Source of the DNA: Camellia lanceoleosa
Taxonomy: Eukaryota; Streptophyta; Magnoliopsida; Ericales; Theaceae
Length of the DNA: 64,000 bases
Direction: 5' to 3'
Assembly (NCBI GenBank): GCA_025200525.1
Contig: CM045761.1
Location: 79,761,551 to 79,825,550, forward strand
In this document: positions 49,901 to 61,319 of the stretch, in pieces
How the letters are laid out: every line of letters begins with the position of its first letter
Numbering within the stretch: position 1 is the stretch's first letter
Made by a program: the position numbers and the translations under genes
The notes under the pieces: generated by a model
The model's input: only the letters and a program-made list of their open reading frames with translations
Database searches by the model: none
What the model was told of the DNA's origin: nothing

Positions 49901-51858
49901 GAAAGCATATCCCAGCACCAGTTCAAGCGTTATGATAAAGATTTAGGAGATTCAGTCCAAAGTTTTGGAAGTTAGCAATAGAATTGGAAAATAGAGCATG
50001 AAAATGTGGAGTTTATCTTTTTACATCTAAGTAGAAGGCTGCAAAATTTGTTCAGAAACTTCATTTCTATGTAAGACAGCTGAAGCCATTTTATATTACT
50101 AAACTAAACCTACTAAGATCATCATATAGATACACTAAACATTCGCATCAGTACCTTCATTTGCTCAGCATGGGGTCGCCTTATCCTGAAACACACAAAA
50201 TAGCATGCAATATTAATCTTCATCACATAATATTCAAAATTACAATGGAAGTAAACCTTATCAGTTAAGAAAATAAAAGTCCAATACAGTCGTTTACAAG
50301 ATAACATAATGGAAGTGAATAAGGAAGGATGTAAATGCATTCAACATATGTGCATGGATATAAAAGCAATGCTAGGATGACCAAATTTGTTTATCATCTA
50401 ACGTGTCACCTTACATGTCATCTGCGCATTGGCATAATGCATGGAAGGCGAGGTCCATTACACCAATGCAGTGATGAGACATCATTTGATAAATAAGAAA
50501 ATTTGGAACAAAATTTGGTCATCACAGCATTAATATAATATAATGGGCTACTAGACAAGTTGGTTTCATGAAACAGAAAGAGTGAGAAGTATACAGACCG
50601 GTATGGTGAAAAATCTTGATCATCATCTTCAGCAGAGTCATAGTTAGCATGATCATGAGCTAGTTTCTTGGAGTAACCCTCATCCCAATAAAGCCTCTCC
50701 CAGTTCTCTCTAAGCTCCTGATATAGTTCCATGTACCTTTTGCACCATGGCTCATGCTCCTTTTAGTTATGTAAGAAAGATTAGTATATCACACCACAAA
50801 CCAAGTAAAATCCCAAATTCAGAAACCCAAAGCATCCAATGGAAATCAGACAAGCACTTCAAACATCAAGATGGTTTTGCATACACAGCAGCCCTCAAAT
50901 TGATGCTTGTAAAACACAGAAAGATAAAAAAGAAGAAACATATTTTAAACAAACCTAGGAGCATCTCCAATCCTACATCAAATTCTAAGTTGATGAGAAA
51001 AAAAAAGAAAAAGCTTGTGCTCAATCATTTCATTTGTATTAAATCAAGGAAGAGAGCAATTTTTTCACCAAATCAAGAATGAATGAACAGAATAGTTCAC
51101 CAAATTTTTAACAATCATATTTTTACTCAAATTTGATAAGACAGTTTTCTTTCGTCAAAAATGGTTAAAACATTCAATTCCGATGTACCCAAAAAAAACA
51201 AAAAAGGTTAAAACAGACCGATAAGTGTGAAATTCTTCAAAAAGTTCTGATGAAAATTAAAAGAAAGAAAAAGAAAAAGAAAAGGTAAGAATTGTAGTGT
51301 TTCATATCTAATCAAGCTTTTAACTAAAATTTCACTCAAATTTGATGAAAAAAGAGTGTTAGGATTGGAGATGCTCTAAGCTGTTAGCTTTCGTTCCTTG
51401 AGAATTCCTGTCTGTTTCGGAAATGAATATGAAAATTTAAGAATTCCAATTTCTTTTCACTCCCGAACTTTTCTCAGCAACCAAAACAGATTGAAAATTG
51501 AATGATAAAAAGCCTAGGGCAAGAGAGAGGGTGAGTAGGTAGGTACCGATTCTTTGAGAACGAGACGAGTGCGGCGCATGAACTGTTCACGGAGCTGCTT
51601 GCGACGCTTGTTAGGGATGTTGTCTCGGGGTATCACAAACCTCTCCCTCGGAGGAACGTTCTCGCCGATCTCGTGCATCTCGCCGTCCACCGCCCACCAC
51701 TCTGACTTATCCTCCGCCTTCTTCAGCGTCGCCGCCCTCGACTTGGGCCGCCTCCGTGCCGGAGAAGACGAGCCCGTGGCGTCTGTCCGGAGTTGATGAG
51801 CGGCTTGCTGGTGGAGACATGGGTGAGACCTCTGGAGTCGCCTTGCAATCGACAGCAT
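46983..51858 (-). CDS. Conserved plant protein, probably mitochondrial, function unknown (5 exons)
   Basis: I join five exons with GT..AG borders: 51858-51547, 50759-50599, 50185-50155, 49643-49541 and 47089-46983. The sum is 714 bp, 237 aa plus stop, all in frame. I start at MLSIARRLQRSHPCLHQQ because it gives a short, basic, Arg/Ser/Leu-rich N-terminus like a mitochondrial targeting peptide; an in-frame ATG at 51897 is also possible. The body is very charged: KSEWWAVDGEMHEIGENVPP, RFVIPRDNIPNKRRKQLREQ, FMRRTRLVLKESEHEPWCKR, YMELYQELRENWERLYWDEG, then KVNQIRDKFEYDREKR and FDTRRYFPQSERG at the end. I recall similar uncharacterised plant proteins but cannot name a function. There is no membrane segment. 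Introns 1 and 4 hold repeats (50959-51376 and 47120-47730). Confidence 0.85.
47120..47730. repeat. ~158-bp tandem array, 4 copies, in the last intron
   Basis: Copies begin at about 47131, 47290, 47448 and 47607 (periods 159, 158, 159), each containing GAATGGTGCTAGAAATGAAA and ACTCATTCATTCATACTAGG. The copies are nearly identical (for example one TCC/ACC change), so the expansion looks recent. It ends about 30 bp from the last exon's acceptor at 47090. Confidence 0.95.
50959..51376. mobile_element. GAGCATCTCCAA MITE in intron 1 of the 46983-51858 gene
   Basis: The ends GAGCATCTCCAATCCTACAT and TAGGATTGGAGATGCTC are inverted. The flanks TAG and TAA suit the 3-bp target preference of PIF/Harbinger-type elements. 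Inside, CAAATTTGATGA-like words recur. It belongs to the family of 52131-52589 and 52635-53130. Confidence 0.75.
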
Positions 51859-51903
51859 TGTGGAGCAATTTCGCTGCAGCCTGCTGCCTGCCTCCACCGT
51901 CTG

Positions 51904-51927
51904 TTGGGTTGGGTTGGGTTGGGTTAA
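51904..51927. repeat. (TTGGG)n run upstream of the mitochondrial-type gene
   Basis: About four GGGTT units lie 46 bp or more upstream of the chosen start codon, probably in the 5' leader. This is not the plant telomere unit TTTAGGG. Confidence 0.7.
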
Positions 51928-52130
51928 TTATCCATTTACAAATGCCGGTTAACCCGAAGTCTGTTTCCAATTTTTGTTTTTTATTTTTTAAAAAAACATG
52001 ACTTCATTTTTAAAGACTAGTTTGTGTTGAGAATTGACCTTTTTTTTTAATAATTAATGGTTAGCACAGGTCAGGTGTGTAAATCAGATAAATAAAAACA
52101 AAATATTGGTTATATACATGTTACACGTAA

Positions 52131-52589
52131 GGCCATCTCTAACGGCTCATCAAATTTGATATTAAATTTAAAATTTGATAAAAAAATTACTGTTTAGAGC
52201 TCTAACGATTTCACCAAATCGGTATCAAATCAAAAATTCACCAAACATTTTACCAAAGTGAGAACACGCCCAGATTTCAACAAATTACTGTTTGTTACCG
52301 TTGGGGGAGAGGAATCGATCGACCAGCCGGTTGACCAACCGGTTGCCCGGCCGGTTGACCAACCGGTCAACCACTAAAAAGTTCAAACAGTTCAAAAAAA
52401 AAGGTTCAAACAATTCAATATATATATATATATTTTGCCCTTACCGATCGACAGGACGGTCGACCAACCGGTTGTTCTGGCGCAGATTTGATGAAAGTTC
52501 ACCGTTGAAGCCAGTGGTATCAAATTGAGAAAATCGTCCTATTTTTCCTCAAATTTGATGAAAAAATAAATTCACCGTTGGAGATGCTC
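52131..52589. mobile_element. GAGCATCTCCAA-family MITE, TAA duplication
   Basis: Termini GGCCATCTCTAACGG and (reverse complement of right) GAGCATCTCCAACGG, with TAA on each side. The centre (52310-52480) holds several CCGGTTGACCAACCGG-like palindromes in tandem, a striking composition shared only with the next element. Confidence 0.75.
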
Positions 52590-52634
52590 TAACTTAAATG
52601 ATAAGATTCTTCTTTATCAAATTTATGTAGTTAA

Positions 52635-53130
52635 GGCCATTTCCAATGATTCATCAAATTTAACATCAAATTTAAATTTGACGAAAAAAAGTTATTTTTT
52701 GTGCTCCAACAGCTGCACCAAAACAGTATCAAATTAAAAAAATATCAAACGTTTCACCAAACTGGGGACGACTCGCTCCTTTCACCAAATTATTGTGCAT
52801 AGCCGTTAAAGCAGAAATTTGTAAAAATTTTACACATGGTGGTCGACCCCCTGGTCCACCAATCGGTTGACCAACTGGTCGACCAGCTCATGCAAAAATT
52901 GGCCTGCGAACTGATTCAAATGGTTCAAATTACTTGTTCAAACAGTTCAAAAAAAAATTTGAACCAGTCGACATTGGTCGACTGGCCGGTCGACCCATCG
53001 GATATCCCTTTCCTTTTTTGATGCACACTACAGTAACCATAACTATTGGACCTACGTGTATCAGATCAAGAAAATCAACTTTTTTTTACTTAGATTTGGT
53101 AAAAATTTTGCTAAATCGTTGGAGATGCTC
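52635..53130. mobile_element. GAGCATCTCCAA-family MITE, second adjacent copy
   Basis: Termini GGCCATTTCCAATG and (reverse complement) GAGCATCTCCAACG, flanked by TTA-type sequence. It has the same plan as 52131-52589, with TCGACC/GGTCGA words at its centre and CAAATTTGACG arms. It lies only 45 bp from the first copy. Confidence 0.7.
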
Positions 53131-53133
53131 TTA

Positions 53134-54279
53134 GTTCAAGTTTGACCTATTTTTTCTACTCTTTATTTTTTTTTTCTTTTGGAATAGAAAATTGGACACT
53201 TGGCACAAAGAGAAAGAAAGTTTCAAGACACCAAAATAAGTGCTTATATATATAATAGTATAGATTTATTAATTTTTTTATAAAAAAATATATAAAGAAA
53301 ATAGACAGGATAATTAGAATAATTTGACAATTTGTAATGATTTTTTAACTAAAAATTTATCTTTCCAAACATGGCATGAATTTGGTATCTTGACTTATAT
53401 ATTATCTATTATTATATTATTATTTTGCCATATTATTTTGCAAAAGTGTAAATAAAAAAATTTTAATTTTTTTTTTTGTATAAACTCAAAATAATTGGAA
53501 AAAACAAGGAAGTGCACAATCTAATACATAAATTGCTTGTACTATATGACATTACAATTATTTTGTGGTGATACCATTCTTGTGCAATTCTCACCATTAT
53601 TATTGTAGAGCATTGCTATTCAGAAACAAAAATTAAACCCAATTTTCAAATCCAGTGATGTGATAATTAATTAAGATATTAAATGTAATACACTCTCTCA
53701 TATATTCTTTAATAATCAACCAATCATATTACTTACATATTACTAGATTTAGAAAATGAGACCATTTGGGATTGATTTTTTTTATAATGTGTTGATACCA
53801 TTGATTTATTTATTTATTTTAAATTTATGATTAACAGACCTTGTTAGTTTTCTTTTTCTTTTTTTTATTTTTATTTATTTATTTATTATTTTTTTAATTC
53901 ATGATCGATAATATATTTCCATCTTACATATAACCTTTATAATAGGAGATTAATAAATCTCTTCATAGGAGTTGAACTTGCAACTTGCATAATCATTAGA
54001 TCAAACACCCTGGTTACAAACATGTTTAAAATTAATAAGTTTAATTAACGATTTTTTCTGACTTCTATATTTAGACAAAGGAACAGGGTTCATCTTGTTG
54101 GCCTGATGTTGGTTTAAGGCGCTATAAGTTTTAAGGACGAGATTATTTTGTTTGTGATCAGATTTTGTTGTCATTGTCTGAATTTCAATCCCCATTTTTT
54201 AGCAAGTGTGATGCATTGAGACCTGCGTAATATGAGCATCGACAAGATGCCTGTTATTTTGGGTGACTAGGAATCAACT
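53134..54279. other. AT-rich spacer, nothing recognised
   Basis: Long T and TA runs. A GAGTTGAACTTGCAAC phrase near 53968 resembles a polymerase III box B but has no partner box, so I call no SINE. Confidence 0.5.
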
Positions 54280-54780
54280 GATACATGTCTAATTGGTCCC
54301 TCATCTTCCATGTTTGAGTCAGTACCTTTGAAAGGACAACCATATACTGATTCTATACATAGAATTTCCGTACTGATTAATACCGTGTTCTGCTGCTAAA
54401 ATAGGAAGACTGATACAAAGCCGATCTCAAAAGTTTTACTCAAACCAAAGAGCCAATGGTGAACAGGAATTGAGCTCACAAATTGGAAGCATATGCATGG
54501 AGAGAGCCCGTTAAGACCAAAAAACAGGCAAAAATCTTGAAAAATAAAACAGAGACTCAGGCTAACCTAGATCATCCTTCTTTTATCAACGAAGGCAATG
54601 ATGAATCAAAACCTGATGTTTCTACAATTTTGTGATAAAAGAGCTACAAATCTCCCTATCAAGAGAGACATGAAGCCATCTAGTTGTGAAACAAGCAAGT
54701 CCCCGGTGAGGAAGAAGGGAAACCTTTGTGCTGCAGGTGATAAAACAACCGACGCTATTTTCCTACTTCGGGAAAAAATA
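54280..54780 (+). pseudogene. Possible decayed coding sequence, unidentified
   Basis: Peptide-like stretches of even composition pass from frame to frame: SMFESVPLKGQPYTDSIHRI at about 54309, KPISKVLLKPKSQW at about 54420, EAYAWREPVKTKKQAKILKN at about 54487 and SCETSKSPVRKKGNLCAAGD at about 54676. Stops and shifts separate them. This could be a dead gene 3' part or chance. I recognise no family. Confidence 0.25.
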
Positions 54781-56564
54781 TAAAAAAATAAAAAATAATA
54801 ATACAGCTGATGTACAGTTCTAGTTCATGTGTCGATCTGCATCTGTATACAGGGATGTTAAGAAGCCATTGTTTGTTTTTGTAAGAATGTGAGTCAATTT
54901 CATATATTGTACCATGAGAGAGAAGGGAAAAGGGAAAAGGGAATTTTGTAGAACTGTTATCCCATGTCAACCTCGAGAAAAGTGGACAAATCTATTTGCA
55001 CAATAGATTGAAGTGCAGCTACGAAGCTTTCTTTGAGTTTCTTCAATAATTTTGAAACCTGTTAATTGGGAACAACTTTTGGTACAATTTATTTCAGGGG
55101 TCGAAACTCTGTTCCATGCAGCTTTGTTGAAAAAATATCATTGCACACAGGTTTCTGTAGAAAAACAATCTGCAAAACTGGTTGTCTAAAAGAAACGAAT
55201 GCTAATGTATGGCACTGCAAAAATCTAACTCTGATGAAACTCACAATCAGCCCAAGGAAACCTTGTGTTAGTGTTGGCCCACTAACATGGGTTGCATATT
55301 GTTATTGGAACATAGACCTCTCTTGAAACAAGGTCTCCAAGGACTTTGAATTTGCTAAAGTTGAAGATGTCTACTTTACGAGGGAAGTTAGTGTGTTATG
55401 GGACTAATCTGCATCCACATCAATGATTTTAACCATTCATCTCATATGACAAACTGAGAAAAATATATATGTAAAAAATTAAGTTAATCAAACATAAGTA
55501 ATCATATGATCAAACCACATATATATTATAATAAATGGACGGTCTATTTTTAAAAATAAACATTATAAATAACGATGATCTAAATGTACGACAATCGATG
55601 TTGGTTAAATTTAATTTTTTATAGAGATAATTTTCTTATTTAGTTGTATAAGATGAACGGTTTAGATTACCGAAATAAATCCAAATTAGTCGGATAATGG
55701 GTCAACTTCACTGTGAAATTGAGATTTTCAACTTTAGTAAATCCGGACTCCTCCCCAAGAGCACCCAACAATGAATATCTCCTCCCCAACTTCAAACATT
55801 AACACACTGAAATTTTCACTATCCAACATGTAGAAGAGATTCCAACATGTTTCCCTACTGCATAAACAACTCATTTACTACTAGTCCAAAAAATCCAAAG
55901 AAAACTTACAAAACTTCAAATCCCAGATCATGAGTTGCTTCTTTACAATCATGCATATGACTTTTTAAGGGAACTGAATTGCAAAATAGAACCACCACAA
56001 ATTGTTTAGCTCCTTTGATACAAGAAACAATGAAATTGAATTCATAGAACGCTTGCATGGAAACCAAGGGTCAGCTTGGAGATCAATCTCCAAAACAATG
56101 TCTTGCAATCAACTTTACACAGAATATAAGCAGACGTCACACAAGAGAAGTGAGAAGCGGGATCTCCTAAGATCAACACTTCAGAGCAACCAAATACGTA
56201 GTAGTATAAAACATGGCAAGAAACAAGGATCAACAGCAATACCTAAGATTAAAAATGCAATTATTGACTAACCCTTTGATGTATTCACTACATCACTGAC
56301 AGCACATAAAGAGAAGAAAATTTGCTTTAAGACCTGCAGATTACTCTTAGTCACCTAATAGTTTTGACGGCAATGATATTTTTTTGGCAAATCTAATTTT
56401 ATTTTTTCCTTTTCTTTTCCCTCCCAAAGGACCAAACCCAAATGCACTGATCCCTTCAGATCTCTGTATGATACCAATCCCTGGGTTATATTTTTCTATT
56501 TCATACTTCTAACTCAAACCAACAATAAATGTAAGGCTACTTCGCACAGGACTTCCCCACATAA
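54781..56564. other. Spacer, nothing recognised
   Basis: I see no domain, splice-linked frames or repeat ends. The frame at 55066-55326 (86 codons) has many Cys but no recognised motif and no support. Confidence 0.5.
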
Positions 56565-56572
56565 CTATATAT

Positions 56573-56963
56573 CTATGAAGAACGGAGACAGACAAGGACA
56601 CGGGACACGGTGATTTCAAAAAAATGGAAACACAAACACAGCGGGGGACACGGCAACATTTTAGTTATTTTATTTTTTATACATATTTGATATGAAGATT
56701 AATATTATGTTACCAAATAATCAAAAGTAATAAAAACTAACATTAATTCAATATGTATATAAATCACTACATTTAAACAAATTAATAAATCGTCCATATT
56801 TGGACACGTGTGTCCGTTGTGTCCCCTGCAAAAAAAATATAAAAAATTAAAGGGACATGCCTCTGATGTGTCCAAATTTGGACACCTGTGTCCCTGTAGC
56901 GTCCCCTGCAAAAAAATAATAACATCGCTACGGCACCTATTTTAAAGTGTCCATGATTCATAG
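56573..56963. mobile_element. hAT-like MITE, 391 bp
   Basis: The ends CTATGAAGAACGGAGAC and (reverse complement) CTATGAATCATGGACAC are inverted. The flanks CTATATAT and CTATCTAT (56565-56572 and 56964-56971) match at 7 of 8. The interior has GGGACACGG and GTGTCCCC words facing each other. Confidence 0.7.
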
Positions 56964-56971
56964 CTATCTAT

Positions 56972-59173
56972 TAAGGTAACCCTGTAACTAAAAGGATTTC
57001 AAGTAAACTGTCTCAAGACAATTTCACACTTGCAAAGGAAGCAAACATCAACTGAAGCAGCAAAACACAAAGCACAAATCTATCTTGGTAAATAATTGAT
57101 AAAAATTCCTAAAACACTATCTAATTAGGAAACATAATCTGTTAAACTCCACCACACAAATGTCCATACATCAAGGTATTTACCTAGCCAGCTTGTAGCT
57201 TCCATGTATTGGACCAACCATTAGTCATAAAAAGATCGAAATGGGTCGAGCATGTAATCGGGCAAAACAGTATTTTCCATGCATCAAAGGAATGTGATAA
57301 TTTAAAGCCCTACAATCCTTCCAGACAAATATCAGAACACAACTATTTATCATGTGTACCCATGCAACACAAATCGAAGTCAAATAAGCAGCACATCATC
57401 CATGAAGCTATCTACGTACAGGACATCGTGATTTTCTTATATGAAAAGGGAGAGGAACAATTTCTAATTGGAAATTGTCATAAACTCTTGGGCCAGATTG
57501 GCCTAATTGCTAAAGGCCAGGTGCTGCATTGCAATGCTTCAAAGGAATGTTTAGTGTTCACATAATTACCATCTTCTCAGGCTCCAGAAAAAGTATACAA
57601 ACTCAGGAACATGGTTAATTTACAAAAAAACATGTGCCATGCTAGGACAACATTGAAGGTAACCCATTTCATAAAAATACACCAACTCTCAAAGAAAAAA
57701 AAGGAGGATAGGTAATTACATAAACACTAAACACAATAACTAAAAACTAGTATCAAAATGCGGTGCAAGAATAAGAACAATAAGAACAACCACAAGCTGA
57801 ATAATAAGCATCCAAACCAAATTTAGAAAAATTAACGGGTAACTATAAAAATTGGCCATGCCAGATACCTGAGAAAACATAATTCACACGATCAATTAAT
57901 TAGCTAACCTACCTTCTTCTATATTGAAAGTCATTAGGATTGGAACTCACTGCATCCACTCTGTTTTAATCACAAAACATAGCATGAACCCAAGTGGCTA
58001 ATGGTAATTGATTCCCAATTTGACATCACCAATAATGTGCTGCAGACATTGTTTCTATGGGCAATCTTGGACACAACAAGATGACATATATGCATGTCAA
58101 TGGAATAGTTCCAACAACCTACTAAGTCTAATTACATCCACTTTATACCCATGGAACACCGGCCAACATCTGTACATATCTCAACTATCCATAATCAACC
58201 AAGTGCTTCAACAAGAAACTAGACAGTTATAGAATTACCCATTCTTGAAAGGACTTAAATTTCATGTATGCAAACTTAGCTTAAAGCATCAGAAAGAGCC
58301 AATGGATTAGTTCTTTGCAATATTAGCAACAATAGCAAAGTTCTAAAAGAGTTGTGGCCAAGCTAAGCCAGATTTTAAACATTATAAAATTATTAAATAT
58401 TTTGAATTCCATGAGCACAATATAAACCATAATAGCATAAGGAAGACCTCAGAGTACTGTAAGAAAGACCAGTAAGAGTACACTTGCAGATTCCTAACCG
58501 CTATTCGAAGCATTTGATAGCTCAAGCAGAAAAATAAGAATAACCATAAGTAATAAAGACAACCATCAGCAAATTAAATCATTTTGTAATCTGGCACCTA
58601 TAAAAGAGGCTGCTAAGTGATGAGTTGTAGACCTTCGTCAGCAAAATTGGACAACAGATTGCAGAGGACAAAACACTAGAAAGAATGTCAATTTGAACAA
58701 AATTCAGGGTTGCCAATTGGTTGATTTAAAAACTTATCTTTTGGACAATAGAACAAATAGCAAGGCTAAAACTTGCTTTACAATCCATGGTGTCAAAAAC
58801 ACATGAAACTTAAGTTTGGCATCCCAATATAAGTGCACTTATTTCATCTTTTTATCTTTTTTAAGTCACATCAATCAACATCTCCTCTCTACTTTTTCTA
58901 CACATAATATAAGAAAAGTCAAAAAGTGCACTTATTCTAAACTTCCCAAACTTGGCCTAATTTATTTTCCATCAGAACAATTCAAGTTCCATTCTCAACT
59001 GCAATAGTATTATATATCCATCCTGAAAATTATAAAAAAAAAACTATAGGATAGTATCAAATTTACTACAACAGATTGATAAAACGGTAAATACTAATTG
59101 AACTAAAACCATATAATTCATACTCTAAAGTAAATGCCACCGAACAAGCAACCACCAAGCCCGCCAATCTTCT
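56972..59173. other. Spacer downstream of the YGGT gene
   Basis: The part next to 59173 should contain the 3' UTR of the minus-strand YGGT gene, but I cannot fix a polyadenylation site. The 118-codon frame at 57209-57565 shows no recognised domain and is probably non-coding. Confidence 0.5.
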
Positions 59174-59914
59174 TCAATATGCTCCTCTGCTGTTGTTGAG
59201 AATCGAACCGAGCGTCCCCAAAACCGCGAAAGCCAAAAGAGGGCTAACATCCAAGGTATTAAATATGGGCGGAATGATGTTCCTAAAAAGATTCAAATAT
59301 GGATCACACAAGTCCCGAATGGCCGATAATGGCTGGCGATCCCACGGAATGTTTGGGAACCAACTGAGCAAAACCCTAACCATCAAAACTCCGCTATATA
59401 TATCAAGCCATTTCGACATTCCCGACGCAACCACCGTCAATGGAGTGTTCAAGTACCCACTGGGACGGTCCTTCAGAGCCGCGAAAAACAACGGTCCAAC
59501 AGTGCAAACCAAGCTATCTTGAAGGGTTTGAATCGATGCGAGCTCATCAGGAGTAGGGGTTGTACAAATTCCTTTCAATTTGAGCGCAAAGCTAGATAGT
59601 TTCAAAGCGACAAGTCTTGAAACTGAGAAAGTGATTGCCAAGATGGTTGTGATTGTCCGAGTAGAGCCGGTGAGTAGTGACTGAGTTGGATTTGAAGATC
59701 TGGTTGATGGGTCGTTGGGGATTGTCGCAGAAGATAAAGAAGCAAAAACCTTAGGAGGTGAGGAGAGAGAGAGAGTTCGGGGTTTGGAGACTTTGAGGAA
59801 GAGGTGGTGTTTTGGACGGAAGGGAAGAGAGAGATTGGTGAGATTGTGAGGAGAGAGAGAGTTAGGGTTTCTGAGGATTAGGGTTTGGGAAGCCATGAGA
59901 GATGAAGAAGCCAT
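59174..59914 (-). CDS. YGGT/YlmG-family chloroplast membrane protein (YLMG1-type)
   Basis: This is a single intact exon of 246 codons. Residues 1 to about 60 are Ser/Leu/Pro-rich with few acidic residues (SSSLMASQTLIL, HHLFLKVSKPRTLSLSSPP), a typical chloroplast transit peptide. Hydrophobic segments follow at about 88-111, 134-147, 166-186 and 221-239. The YGGT core is WLDIYSGVLMVRVLLSWFPN, then DLCDPYLNLFRNIIPP and FAVLGTLGSIL. Plant YlmG proteins are thylakoid or envelope membrane proteins; published work links YLMG1-1 to nucleoid distribution, and the related CCB3 to cytochrome b6f assembly. The final YGGT lineage was assigned by sequence recall. The first ATG gives the longest targeting region; Met7 (59896) is an alternative. 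It is the only apparently intronless gene on the minus strand here. An ACGT-rich array starts about 275 bp upstream. Confidence 0.9.
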   Translation of the reverse strand: MASSSLMASQTLILRNPNSLSPHNLTNLSLPFRPKHHLFLKVSKPRTLSLSSPPKVFASLSSATIPNDPSTRSSNPTQSLLTGSTRTITTILAITFSVSRLVALKLSSFALKLKGICTTPTPDELASIQTLQDSLVCTVGPLFFAALKDRPSGYLNTPLTVVASGMSKWLDIYSGVLMVRVLLSWFPNIPWDRQPLSAIRDLCDPYLNLFRNIIPPIFNTLDVSPLLAFAVLGTLGSILNNSRGAY

Positions 59915-60187
59915 CTTTGGTTCGTCCGTAGATCCAAAAAAATCCCCAATTCAGAAGTTTTGTAAAGAAATTTTTAACAAGAAATGACTTGTGAGTTTAG
60001 ATAATGCTGGGGCGATATTTTTGTTGCCAAAATAAAATTATCGCAAATAAAATTTTATCATACAAATTTACCATTTTAATTCATTTTATAAATTTAAAGG
60101 GACTTATTTATAAGTCTTTTTTCAGATATTTATGGTAGGATAATTTTTTATAGAATCTCAAGTCTTATTTAGTTAAGAATGTATTTC
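59915..60187 (-). promoter_or_regulatory. Presumed promoter and 5' UTR of the YGGT gene
   Basis: This is the upstream DNA of the minus-strand gene, between its start codon and the ACGT array. It is AT-rich with several TATAAA-like words (for example near 60088-60093). I cannot choose one as the TATA box. Confidence 0.35.
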
Positions 60188-60700
60188 ACAAAATCATACA
60201 TAAATGTAACGTGACGTGACACCTACATAAACGTAACGTAACGTGTCACGTAACGTAACGTGTCACGTTACGTTTCGCAAACTTAATGAGTTTTTATTTT
60301 TTTAAATTGAATGTGAAAATATTGCTGATTTATGTTAGTGTCACATTACGTTTCATATAAATATGATAGGAAATTGAATGTTGCCATAGATCATAAGTGT
60401 CACATTACGTTTATGTAGGTGTCACGTTACGTTATGTTACGTTTATGTAGATATGATCTATGCAACATTCAATTTCCTATATATCATAGGTGTTACGTTA
60501 CGTTTATGTAGATCATAGGTGTCATGTTACATTTATGTAAGTGTTACGTTACGTATAGGTGTCACGTTACGTTTATGTAGGTGTCACGTTACGTATAAGT
60601 GTCGCGTTATGTTTATGTAGGTGTTACGTTACGTATAAGTGTCACGTTACGTTTATGCAGGTATCACATTACGTTACATTTATATAGATATAATCTATGG
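60188..60700. repeat. ACGT-rich degenerate tandem and inverted array
   Basis: GTGTCACGTTACGTTTATGTAG-like units about 20-45 bp long recur at least ten times, some shortened and some reversed (ACGTAACGTGACAC near 60209-60270). Within it, GGAAATTGAATGTTGCCATAGATCAT (about 60370-60395) faces its inverse ATGATCTATGCAACATTCAATTTCC (about 60453-60477), which could form a hairpin. It ends next to the LTR at 60705. Confidence 0.8.
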
Positions 60701-60704
60701 TAAC

Positions 60705-61244
60705 TGTGTGTGTCAATTTCTGACCACACTACCAATCAAGCACTCAGCTGGAGAACACTAGCAGAATAGATTAAGCCCGAACGACCTGTCACAAAAAGAA
60801 AAGATTCCGGCGGTGGTTTGTCCACCCGGAGGCACTCTGATGATCAAGTCAGTTATCTCTCAAATATAGCAAAAGTGCTTAACTCACTATTTAGAGCATA
60901 AAAGCCATACCTTAAACCCATGGGGGTGTCTCTCTTTTATAGCCAACACTTACCTAGTCCCAATAAAAGCCTAGTTTCAATGGACTTAGGATCATTGCTA
61001 ATCTTAGACTCCTAGTAGGATTGGGATAAACTCTCTAAGAGTTTTATCTTTACCTAAACTGAAGTTCTCTTTCATTTCAAGACTCTTGCCCCTTATCCGC
61101 TTATCCTGGATTCCAGTATCTTCGCAAATAACCTCAGCCTAGCCAAGATCATCTCGACTTCGTGATCAGGACACGTGGTACCTCGGCTGGCACTTCAGTG
61201 CCACCTCGACTACGTGTCATCATTCAAAAATTATGTTCCCTACA
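60705..61244 (-). repeat. 3' LTR of the gag-only element
   Basis: It begins TGTGTGTGTC and ends GTTCCCTACA, 540 bp, next to the polypurine tract. Shared blocks with the LTR at 5381-5919 include CCGGCGGTGGTTTGTCCACC (with small changes) and CTCTTTTATA. The 10-bp start is identical to the 5' LTR stub at 63249-63258. Confidence 0.85.
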
Positions 61245-61253
61245 ACTGCCCCT
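61245..61253 (-). other. Polypurine tract
   Basis: AGGGGCAGT on the minus strand lies immediately before the TG of the 3' LTR, the expected plus-strand primer position. Confidence 0.7.
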
Positions 61254-61319
61254 AGGTTCTATTACCTCGGCATTCTGAGGTGATGGAACCTATATCATTC
61301 CTTCTTTTAATCATGACTC

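Noticed and set aside
51904..51927. Interstitial telomere repeat
   Set aside because: The unit is TTGGG and only about four copies long; the plant telomere unit is TTTAGGG.
55066..55326. 86-codon Cys-rich frame as a secreted peptide gene
   Set aside because: No signal peptide at its start, irregular Cys spacing and no family resemblance.
57209..57565. 118-codon plus-strand frame as a gene
   Set aside because: No recognisable domain, no splice partner, ordinary AT-rich composition; length is possible by chance in this spacer.
59193..59522. Plus-strand 109-codon frame
   Set aside because: Antisense to the well-supported YGGT gene.
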